64,000 nucleotides of DNA from Myrica gale (taxonomy: Eukaryota > Streptophyta > Magnoliopsida > Fagales > Myricaceae). The notes below the pieces were generated by a model, which was given only the letters and a program-made list of their open reading frames with translations, did not search any database and had not been told where the DNA came from. Positions 50,001 to 58,655 of the stretch are shown here, piece by piece (position 1 is the stretch's first letter; each line of letters opens with the position of its first letter). The position numbers and the translations under genes were made by a program. The stretch lies in the NCBI GenBank assembly GCA_963930655.1, contig OZ005602.1:255501-319500 (forward strand). Direction: 5' to 3'.

Positions 50001-52816
50001 TCTAAGATGACAAACTAGTTGGTTTTAAGAACAAAACAGTCAACATGGCAGAGACAAAATTCTAGCAGACACTGCATCTCAATTCAAATAAGTAAAAAGA
50101 GGCACAGCGTAGAAAATACGGCAACCTGGCAGTCTGTAACCAGAATTATTGGAAGGCCGTTTTAAAACTCTTTCAATATCACCAACTGAAAGTGCCCGGA
50201 TATGCCTAGAAACAGAAAGGAAAAGAAAATATCAAGTCTACACGCATCACAGTAAAAACTATCAGCCACCAAAAGAAGTACTGTAACACAAAGACCAATA
50301 AACAAAATACGGAAACTTAAACGTACTTTGCAGATATGATGACATGTACAAAGACTGCCTCTTCGGTAGCAGCAAAGATGAACTCCACCATAGGTTGTCC
50401 TCTTCTGCAGATAGTCCAATCACGCATAAGCAAAAAATCAAAATGTTCAACTTGATTCCAAACAAGTTACCAGATATGACCACAGATACAGAGCACGCGC
50501 AAAGAATGTCACTAACCACAATTTAGCATAAATGCATAGAGACATGTTCATTTAGGGAAGGTAGAGCAGTCAGAATTCAAGCTAACTTGAGCTCAGTTGA
50601 GTAGCAATAGAAATATCCAAAAAAGTACTCTAGACTAGTTATATAAATTCTTTGTTATAGTGGTCATCATCATTCCCAGCAACATTAAAACTAATATCAT
50701 TTATTTCCTCTAATTTTTTATTTTTTTATGATACATCCTCTACTGCTATCACTACTACTACTATAACTACAACCACCACCACTATTACCAATATTTGTCA
50801 TTGAACAAACCTGAAAATGTCCTCACTTTGAGATGGGGTATGCTTTGAAAATACATCTCCGAATCTCATGTAGGAAAGTCCAGAAAGTGATCTACAAATT
50901 ACAATAAGAGAAATAGGTTATGAACATGACACATTTCAAATCTTGAAGTTTTGGAAATGGGCGATTAGTGACCTTTCTATACAATTCCGCAGAGCCTGAG
51001 AGAGGACTGCTGCAACCTCTTCCGAGTCCCCAGGTGCCAACCAGATTCCAGATGCAATCACTTTAAGATTAAAAAATCTAAATAAGAAATCTAAATTATC
51101 CCAAAAAAAATCAAAATAAGACATTAGAAAAGTGAACTTTGTTAGAAAGAAGATGCTTTATGAAAATAAAGTAAACCTCATTAAGATAGAAGGTAGGGAA
51201 TGATAAAAGCCATAAATAAGCATCCGTAATTTGTCATATTCAGATTATAAGTAAAAAAACAAAAATCAAGAACATATGATACCTGTTTACCAAAAAAAAA
51301 AACACATGATACCTCTTAACCTGGAGACAGCAATTTGAGCAGCCTCAACAACAGAAGAATGACGCCCAGGAAGAAAAAGCCAGAGCTTGATTTTCTCATC
51401 TGTGAAAGTTGTATGACACCCAGTAGTTAGATCTTCACACTATAATTAGCACCTGGTGACAGTAAATTGCAGAATAATTGCTGTGGCATCTCCTACCAGG
51501 ATTGTGCAGACCCTGAGATGGATCCCAGGGTCCAACAAAGGAATTGGTCCATGTACTGAGAAATCCTTCCTTTTGCAGCTGTAGATGTGATGAAAGTACC
51601 AACAGTGTAGCAGTATCTTTTTGCTCTGCTTTCACACTGTTCATATGAAAGAAATATCACTTTGCAACTGCTATAAACGTGTAATGGAATTTTCTTCTGA
51701 ATAGGACTAAAAGGGGGACAAAAAAAAAGGCTCTATAAATCCCAACCTTTTATCAGGTAGAGGATTCAACTCGGCTTCATGGGGAAGAAACTGGAACCAT
51801 GATAACTGATGAAGGCCTCTCTATAGAAATGGTCAATGATCAAAAATTAATAACAAGAGAGCCAATTTACAGACTCAGCAACAAACTTAAAACAGAACTT
51901 TACTTCCGAACAAAGATATTATCTGAGTTCTGTAATCATATGTAACACAAATATGATAGAACAACATGAAGTTGCACTGAGTGATCCAACAATTCCACAA
52001 AAGGAAAATTTTCTTTTCCTCTAGTTAGGTTACGTAATATAAACTCATAATGCCTATTAACTTTAGTGATTCGCTGGTTGATTTTACAATCAGTTCCTCA
52101 CAACTAGTCATTGAATTGAAGAAACTATAAAAGGACAACAATTCAGATTCAACTCTACATCCTTCACCATGGCCTCTCGGCAGTTGTTAGCGAGTATCAG
52201 ATGGATGGCAAAGGCAAAGTAGTTGGTGGTGGAAATGAACTGGACATATTGGCGAAGGTCCCACAGTTGAAATAAAAGCTATAACAAGTTGACTACAATA
52301 GCTCGAGCATATGAGCTGAGCGACAGGTGATATCAGCAGCACTCCAGGGCAGATTGTAGCAGCAACACATGGGCTGTGGTAAGGAAAGCATGGTACAGCG
52401 GTGGGGTGAAAGTGGAAAACACATACCCTAAAAAGTTACAATTACTGGATTCCAACAAAATGGCTCAAGTTTACAGTCGAGTATGATAATCTTAGAATAC
52501 CTGTAAGCTAACGCCATCACCTTTTTGTTTTTTGGATCAGTAATAAAGGTATGATATAACACCCAACAATGTATATAAAGAGCGAGTATCCCAAGAGAAA
52601 AAGAACAGGAAAGAAATGGAGATCGGAGTGACAAAACGATTCAAATTCAGCATAATTGAACTTAAACTAGGCCAATACTCCCACTATTAACCTCCCAGTT
52701 TAATTGCACAAACCGAACTTAAAAGCCTTTCAAAGAGCAAATGCTAAACCAATATGCAAAATCCACAACAAACTAAAATCCTACGAGCTTACAATTTTGA
52801 AAACGTTGGTCCACAT
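35062..52816 (-). CDS. MED13: Mediator subunit MED13 (GRAND CENTRAL/MAB2 type), 21 exons
   Basis: Large subunit linking the CDK8 kinase module to Mediator in the nucleus; in Arabidopsis it times embryo patterning and phase change. 1,974 codons. Minus-strand exons: 52816-52793, 51820-51747, 51636-51497, 51399-51313, 51060-50973, 50891-50811, 50404-50327, 50205-50126, 49145-49058, 48946-48617, 47503-47257, 45688-45419, 43861-42494, 41840-41573, 41499-41352, 39679-39592, 39445-39367, 38897-38602, 37890-36780, 36252-35881, 35669-35062. All junctions are GT-AG and in frame. The start MWTNVFKI and WFQFLPHEAELNPL are the plant MED13 N-terminus. Other landmarks: WTNSFVGPWDPSQGL, ASGIWLAPGDSEE, IVSPHGIRG, HWEWDDDDRGIVMDIQ, and in the Med13 C-terminal domain FVLLDCPQSMKIES, SLHCCYGWTEDWRWL, CLTAESPPLAHLLHSKG. 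A Ser/Asn run lies near residues 381-400. The exon 15 acceptor is the least certain junction. Introns hold a foldback element and LINE pieces. Confidence 0.96.
44533..44987. mobile_element. Foldback (MULE-like) MITE in MED13 intron 12
   Basis: The ends are long inverted repeats: GGTAATTTCATAGTTCGTCA on the left and its inverse TGATGAACTATGAAATTACC on the right. Pairing continues through GAGCAAAAATCAATGTCGCC and the GGGCATTTCGGT region, leaving an AT-rich centre. The flanks share AGAAAAAA (about 44525-44532 and 44988-44995), which fits an 8-9 bp target duplication. It has no coding capacity. It lies in the 1.56-kb intron between the exons at 45419-45688 and 42494-43861. Confidence 0.75.
47600..47790 (+). 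mobile_element. 5'-truncated LINE 3' end in MED13 intron 10
   Basis: This piece carries the same ordered blocks as the LINE end in DEK1 intron 4: GGTTCTATGTTGCATTCTC, AGCTTGTATGCTGTAGT, CTCTTGTACTGTCAAC, then GAATAAAG and the tail GTTACTTATCAAAAAA. It is antisense to MED13. The 5' limit is approximate and no clear target duplication was found. It contains no coding part of the LINE. Confidence 0.75.
48560..48584 (-). mobile_element. Ultra-short LINE-tail insert, MED13 intron 10
   Basis: A 25-bp segment, on the minus strand beginning TACTTATCAAAAAAA, is bounded by two exact copies of AAAGCTATAAATA (48547-48559 and 48585-48597). TTACTTATCAAAAAA is exactly the 3' terminus of the longer LINE copies at 6367-6553 and 47600-47790, so this is a LINE insertion cut down to its last two dozen bases. 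It sits 32 bp from the nearby MED13 exon. Confidence 0.75.
51285..51301 (+). mobile_element. Ultra-short A-rich insert that duplicated a MED13 donor
   Basis: GTTTACCAAAAAAAAAA lies between ACATATGATACCT (51272-51284) and ACACATGATACCT (51302-51314), 12 of 13 bases alike. Read on the MED13 strand, the right copy contains the donor of exon 4 (AG|GTATCATG); the left copy gives a second donor-like AG|GTATCATA 30 nt further into the intron. Confidence 0.55.
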
Positions 52817-53496
52817 CGCTGCTGTTACCGAAGCTCTCTCAGTGATAAAAGCTTCTCAGCACTGCAGCACTTACGCTAAGAAGGTTCAAGCATTTCACAG
52901 CCTGAAAACAGAGAAGAAAAGCTCACACTCAGCAAAGTTTACGGTCGAAGTGAAATTCAAAGTCAGCTGGAACCGAATTCCGAATTGAAAACCCTAATTG
53001 CTAACGGTTAGGTCGCCGAGAAAGTGCATTTAAAAGAAACACGATGGAATATTTGAAGCCAATGAAGACGTACGAACTACGAAGTGAATTGGATTAGACG
53101 CCAAAAATAGATTCCTTCGATTTTTCTTCCCCGAATTCCAAACTTTCTCGCGAAACAAACTGAGTGCAAGTGAGAGGGAGAGAGGGAGCTAAATGGATAG
53201 TAATAATTGGGGGAAGAGAAAGAGACAGATTTCGGTTGAAGAATTATTATTGGATTAAAGTAGTTGCAGTTCAACGCTACAGGCCTAGTTCTCAGGGGTT
53301 TACACTGCCCCCTTTAAAAACTGGCTTTAGATTCATTCAGTTCTTCCGTGCCCGGTAACCGTTCAACGGATCTGACTCTGACCCGATATATCAGCTAGCT
53401 CCGGTCCTGGATCCGATATCATGTTGTACCTGACCTGACAGTGCACATACTTACCCAACGGTTAAATTTTGTGATTTGAGGGCAAACGCTGAAAAA
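52817..53496 (-). promoter_or_regulatory. MED13: MED13 leader and probable promoter
   Basis: About 680 bp lie between the MED13 start codon and the first transposon upstream. On the minus strand the part around 53160-53200 is rich in CTCTCTCC, typical of plant leaders. No clear TATA box was found, as is common for broadly expressed genes. The transcription start and any leader intron cannot be fixed. Confidence 0.4.
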
Positions 53497-54151
53497 CCCC
53501 AAGGGGTTGGCTCGAGTGGTCACAACTGGCTGTTCATTGGCCGGTTCGGTCCTGTCCGGCCGGCCAAACCGGTCATTTTGTGGAGGGTGTATACCGGACC
53601 GGCCATTCTAATAGACTGGTCTGATCCGGTCTCCGGTTTCACCAGTTCGGTCTGGGTCGGTTTGGGCCATGCCATTTTGGGCCGGTTTTGAGTTTGGGTC
53701 ATGCCATTTTGGGCCGATTACCGGTTTGGAGAGGTATACTCCGGTCCAGTTCCGATTTTCCACATGGGTAATCCAAAACCAGACAAGAGTATACCGGTCT
53801 CGGTCCAGTTTGTCCAAAACCGGTCCGGTTCTAGCCGGATTTGGCCAAAACAGGTCTGATTTCGGTTCGGGTTGCCCGATCCGGCCGGTTTGGTGGACAG
53901 TCCTACTCACAGCTTGGGGCCTAAGGATTTGCTCCCTTGAGGTCTCAAGTTCTAATTCCCTCAGGTGCTAATAATTTCTTGGGGTTACTCCCAGCGAAGC
54001 TGTACTTAACTGACATGTGTGGCTTGAGAGGGCTACACGACCCAAGGTTTGTCGTGGCATTGAGCCCACTTCTTGCATATATTGGGTCAAGTCCTTCCGA
54101 GTTCGGTGCACGTGATTAGGTGCCCGTATTTCTCACGTTACCCAAAAAAAA
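53497..54151 (+). mobile_element. tRNA-like SINE split by a hAT-like insertion
   Basis: The left part, CCCCAAGGGGTTGGCTCGAG, holds an A-box (TTGGCTCGAGTGGT). The right part after 53905 resumes with CAGCTTGGGGCCTAAGG, holds a B-box (GGTCTCAAGTTCTAATTCC) and ends in a poly(A) run at about 54144-54151. Taken together they are a tRNA-derived SINE of about 270 bp interrupted by the element at 53527-53905. No exact target duplication was identified. Confidence 0.6.
53527..53905. mobile_element. CCGG-rich hAT-like MITE nested in a SINE
   Basis: The 379-bp insert is strongly GC-rich and full of CCGGT/ACCGG motifs. The ends TGGCTGTTCATTGG and GGTGGACAGTCCTA are imperfect inverses. The flanks GTCACAAC and CTCACAGC (53519-53526 and 53906-53913) match at six of eight positions, as for an old hAT duplication. 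Open frames on both strands are by-products of the skewed composition. Confidence 0.6.
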
Positions 54152-54722
54152 GGTTGATCATTTTTTTAAAAGTTTTTGAAACAAATGTGATGATTTTCGT
54201 AGTTGAGACCTCTTTCGACATTTGGTGAAAGTTATGGAGGAAAAAGTGAGGATTTCTCAACTTATTGTAGGACAATGCTCTGAACATGAAAGTATGCAAT
54301 TCTACCCTTTCTTCCATACCGAGTCACAAGCAGCGTCTTGAAAAGCATGGACAAGCCATAATTCGAGTAGGATTGTTACAGCCCAAGGTTTGTCGTGGCG
54401 TTGAGCCCATTTTTTGCGTATATTGGGTCAAGTCCGTCCAAGCTCGATGCACGTGGTTGGGTGCCCGTATTTTCGACGTTATGCAAAAAGAAAAGGCTGA
54501 TCATTTTTTAAAAGTTTTCAAAACAAATGTAATGATTTTCGTAGTTGAGACCTCTTAAGACATTTGGTGAAAGTTATGGTGGTAAAAGTGAGGATTTCTC
54601 AACTTATTGTAGGACAATGCTCTGAACATGAAAGTCTGCGATTCTACCCTTTCTTCCATACCGAGTCACAAGCAGAGCCTTGAAAAGCTTGGACAAGCCA
54701 TAATTCGAGTAAGATTGTTATG
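54041..54722 (+). repeat. 341-bp tandem duplication, two copies
   Basis: The unit beginning CCCAAGGTTTGTCGTGG starts at 54041 and again at 54382. The copies run 54041-54381 and 54382 to about 54722 with scattered substitutions and small indels. Each contains the 3' part of the SINE with its A run, plus about 230 bp of downstream sequence, so the duplication happened after the SINE inserted. Confidence 0.85.
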
Positions 54723-55016
54723 GCGCAAAAACATATATGGTATGGTATTATTTCCTTGTATTAGTTATCTTCTTCATTTATTTATCTAGTACAGACTAAT
54801 TGAGTTCTATTTGATCTCTCAAAAGCGAAAGCTGAATTAACTGTTGTTATAATATAGAATATGTGCGATATTGCGATCCTTAAAGAGACTCGGTAACCAG
54901 GAAGGAAGCTAGGGGCGGCGGAGCCATGCCCCCTAGCTCCCATAATTTTGTTTCCTTTAGTAAAACAACTCTTTTAACGATTTTTTTAGTATTTTGGCTC
55001 TCCTAAATTTATTTAA

Positions 55017-56773
55017 GGAAAATTAACAGTTTAGTCCTTAAATTTTTGGTACTTTTTCATTTTAGTCTTTCACTTTCAAACTTCAAAATTTTAGTTATTG
55101 AGTTTTCTTTTTTGACAAAAGTACCAATCCGTCAGTCTGTCGTCCATTTGCTTAACGAATTTCTATGACACGTTAGCAAATTTGTACCGATCGACCGATT
55201 CATCTACCGGTTGACCGCTCACATACCGAATCTATTTCAAAACATATATCGGTCGACCGGTACAATTTGCTGACAAGTCAGAGTAGGGCTGCACAAAAAC
55301 CGACACCTACACCGGGTAGGCTGGTTTTGAAAAAATGACCACCTACACCTACACCGTTAAGGGCAAAAACTGGCCCTTAACGGTGGCAGTTTCCGGTTAT
55401 TCTACATTAATATTGAGCCTTTTTTTAGCATTTTACGCACTTGGCCCAATGTATTTTTTCTTTTTCTTTTGGTCCATTAATCACATATCAATAAAATATA
55501 AACTAATGAAATCTAAATTCCAAAATCAATAAAATTAAAGATCATCTTAAAAGATAAGATGATAATTTAAAGTACAAAGTAATAGAGATGTCACTGTAAG
55601 TAGAAACTATTATCTTTTGAAAAATCCAGTTTATACCCTAACAACACTTAGAGGGAGAATATGTGTTTTTCCTCTAATTAACAAATCAATAACAATTTTA
55701 AAACATGTTAAAAACCTAGTAGGGTTTCCCTTGGTTTCACAAGGAACATCCAAAAATTCAGCAATTTTTTAAGGCGCTCGAGCGTGGGTCAAACGCTCGT
55801 TGAGCGCTTATGTTTTTGTCTGAAATTTGCACTGAGCGCTCGAGCGCTTGTTTAACGCTAGTCAAACATAATGAATCTGTATGAATTTTTTCAAAAGACG
55901 CTCGAGCGCTTGTCAAACGCTGGTCAAACATGATGACTCAATCTGAATTTTTGAACTAAAATGTATTAGAATTTTGAACTAAAATGTAATTGCGTGACTG
56001 ATTTTGCAAGCATGATATAAATTTAATAGTGATTTTTCAATTTTAGAAATTTAGACAATTTGTTAACACTTCATAAAAACTCTTAAACTAATACATTGAT
56101 TTAAAATTTTTTGTGGTAGAATCTCGACCTCTTGACTTATATTATGTAATGTACTTATCAAAGTTTGACATTAAACTCTTTAATTATAATTCCAATGCCT
56201 TCATATATACCCTTCTAAATACAATAAATTTGTAATTTTTTCTACCAAAATTCTAAATAACTAGTTCATTCACCTAGCAAGCTTCTTGGTAACTTGAATG
56301 TAAGCATTTGATTAGACAAAACCAACAACAAATCTCAAATATTCAGGTGAAACTAAACTATTGAGTAAACCTTGTCATGCTTCTAGAATACTACGTCTTG
56401 AGGTGAAACTAAAGTTTGAACTATTGAGTAGAAACTAAACTAAAAAAACTAAAAAAAAAAATCCGGTTTAACCTACACCGGGAAACCCGATGCCGGTTAA
56501 ACTGGGAACCGCTGGTTTTTTCAAAAAAACTAAACATACACCGGCACTGGTTAGACCAAAAACCGGAAAACCCGGTGCCGGTGCCATCGGAGTTTCCCGG
56601 TGGCATTGTGCAGCCCTATGTCAGATAGCTCCGTTAAGCATATAGACGACAGACTGACGGATGAATGCTTTTGTCAAAAAAAGAAAACTCAAAGACTAAA
56701 AATATGAAGTTTGAAAGTGAATGACTAAAATGAAAAAGTGACCAAAACCTATGGACTAAAATGCTAATTTTCC
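55017..56773. mobile_element. MULE-like foldback element with perfect 9-bp TSD
   Basis: The ends are GGAAAATTAACAGTTTAGTC and the inverse-like GACTAAAATGCTAATTTTCC. Inverted similarity continues for about 250 bp per arm, including the GACAAAAG, GTCAGTCTGTCGTC and GCTTAACG blocks. TTTATTTAA flanks it on both sides (55008-55016 and 56774-56782), the 9-bp duplication typical of Mutator-like transposons. The centre has been interrupted by the hAT-like element at 55284-56618, so the original foldback was only about 420 bp. No transposase is present. Confidence 0.8.
55284..56618. mobile_element. Non-autonomous hAT-like element nested in the foldback
   Basis: The ends are near-perfect inverted repeats, TAGGGCTGCACAA and TTGTGCAGCCCTA. 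The flanks AGTCAGAG and TGTCAGAT (55276-55283 and 56619-56626) share GTCAGA, a decayed 8-bp duplication. Subterminal DNA has the same CCGGTGCCGG-type motifs as the element at 25490-26333. Inside, about 55770-55925, there are three copies of a unit built around GCTCGAGCG and GTCAAACGCT. No transposase was seen in 1,335 bp. Confidence 0.75.
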
Positions 56774-56782
56774 TTTATTTAA

Positions 56783-58501
56783 ATATAATTGCCCCTGAAA
56801 ATTCAACCATGGCTTAGTCCTTGTCGGTAACTATTTTCAAAAGTAAAATAATCACGTGAAGATTTAAATACAATTATATTTATCACAAAAACATATCACC
56901 GAAGCAAAACTGTATCTTTAGTTATCTACGTCGAGTTTTAAAGTCTTTTCTATATTAATTATATCAAAGTTTATAAAGATGATATCACATATAATTAAGT
57001 CATTATTAACTACTCATAAATTATGTTCATAAAGTAGTATTTGCAAATTAATATTTTATGAAAATTTTGGAAATATTATGAAAATTGAGGTAGATTAGAG
57101 TTTTATTCGATTTTAAGAAAAAATAGTGAAAAATATAATTTTATGGGAGTTGGTAAAAAAGTAAAATGAGAAATAATTGAGTGATTTTTTTTATATTTAT
57201 TGTAATAGAAATATATATTTTGATGAAAGAGATAAATGATTTTAAATTATTATTATTATTATTAATTTTTAACTAAAATTTTGAATTAGTTATGTTGCAT
57301 TTACAAATTTTGGTTGGGTAAAAGATTTCTCAATATTTTAGGTTTGCTATTGCACAAATGACTTGTTATATGGTACTTATAGCGTATTAGTTCACAATTA
57401 GCTCCATATTAAAAAGTGCAAAACTATACACCTGAACAACAAATGAGATTTTAATGTAAAAATATATGAGATGAGCTCATTAAATTGTATTTCTTTGTAA
57501 AAATATACTTACACCAAGTAAAGTAATTTTATAATTTCCTCATTATGTTTTAAATATCTCATGTTGATTCTACAATAGAATTATCAGCAATTAGATGGAC
57601 CTCGAGTGCAATTTTGATAAATTTTGACGGATAGAAATTATAGTTAAAGTAGATTTACTAAGTGCTAATTTCATTATGGTTTTACAATTTGATCTTAGAA
57701 AAATAACATATTTCAAACAACTATTCACGACAAGAGATTTTATTTTATTTATTTTATTTATTTTTATAATTTAATATATTCGAGTCAACGTATGCACATC
57801 TAGACTAATTTTAGAATAGGTACAATCTTCTGTCTTATATTGGACAATTACGACACCGTATAACCTGAAGTAACCAAACCACTGTCCCAATCGTCAAGTA
57901 AACTTTACAAAGAGCAAAAGGGATATCCTCAAATCAGTCCACATCCGTGCCCGACGAGAACTGGCCCAAGGCTCCATATTGATCTTCGGACTCAACTCCA
58001 CTCCGTTCGGATCCAACAGCTGTACCAGGCTCCAGACTTCCACCAAATTTCGTCTGCCTCTGTTCCTATAATACGCCTACAAACAAGAACGAAATCACCA
58101 CTTATGCCTCTCTCCCCAACCAGCCGCACGAAATAAATTCGTGCTCGAATTCATCGTCTTCGAAGCGAAGCAGAACCAGTGCAGTGTGTATAAAAGGAAA
58201 TGCAAGCTCTGCAACTGACTGAGCAAGAGGACGACTCTGATCTCTCGCTCTCTCTTCCTTGCTGCTTCCACTACCTCATCCTCGTGCCGAAGCATTTCCA
58301 CTATCAGAAACTTTCCGCCGTCGTCTCCCTCCTGTCTCACTGACATCAATCACCGGAGCGACACATGGCCGTCCTCCACCGCCACTAACCTCCTCCTTCG
58401 AACTCCTTGGTCCGCCACTCAATATCGCGGAGACTACGGCTCCGATGTAACAACTTTTTCATGCTTAAATGGTTTTTTTTTTCTAATATTGATTACGTTC
58501 G
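56783..58501. other. AT-rich DNA, then a possible promoter for the NLR pseudogene
   Basis: 56783-57830 is AT-rich without a gene. The part around 57055-57130 is an inverted copy of sequence near 825-905. From 57840 the base composition rises and a TATA box, TATAAAAG, lies at 58189-58196, followed by a CT-rich leader (about 58235-58270). This may be the old promoter and leader of the NLR, or of a lost gene. A TIR domain expected in the first exon is not there. Confidence 0.4.
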
Positions 58502-58655
58502 TTTGATCAAGGGATATGGGTCTGATCTTGAATGAGATTCTTTGCTCATATTAGAGAATGAGATTGATCATTGTCTAATCTTGAATGAGATTCTTTGCTC
58601 ATATATATATTACTTCCATTTGCATGGGGTTTGATCATTGTCTAATTATTTTACA
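58502..58655 (+). repeat. Tandem repeat of about 52 bp in the NLR pseudogene intron
   Basis: ATCTTGAATGAGATTCTTTG starts at 58525 and again at 58577, within a larger unit headed by TTTGATCA/TTGATCATTGTC that appears a third time, partly, near 58629. The region lies directly upstream of the TTTTACAG acceptor of the NB-ARC exon. Confidence 0.7.

Noticed and set aside
53520..53910. Overlapping open frames on both strands of about 100 codons in the CCGG-rich stretch
   Set aside because: Both strands are open because the sequence is built of repeated CCGGT/ACCGG units that lack stop codons. The peptides are Pro/Gly/Arg repeats with no domain, inside a transposon-like element.
58095..58349. 84-codon minus-strand open frame upstream of the NLR pseudogene
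   Set aside because: It overlaps a TATA box and CT-rich leader on the plus strand, has no recognised domain, and its Arg/Glu-rich start comes from reading the CT tract backwards.
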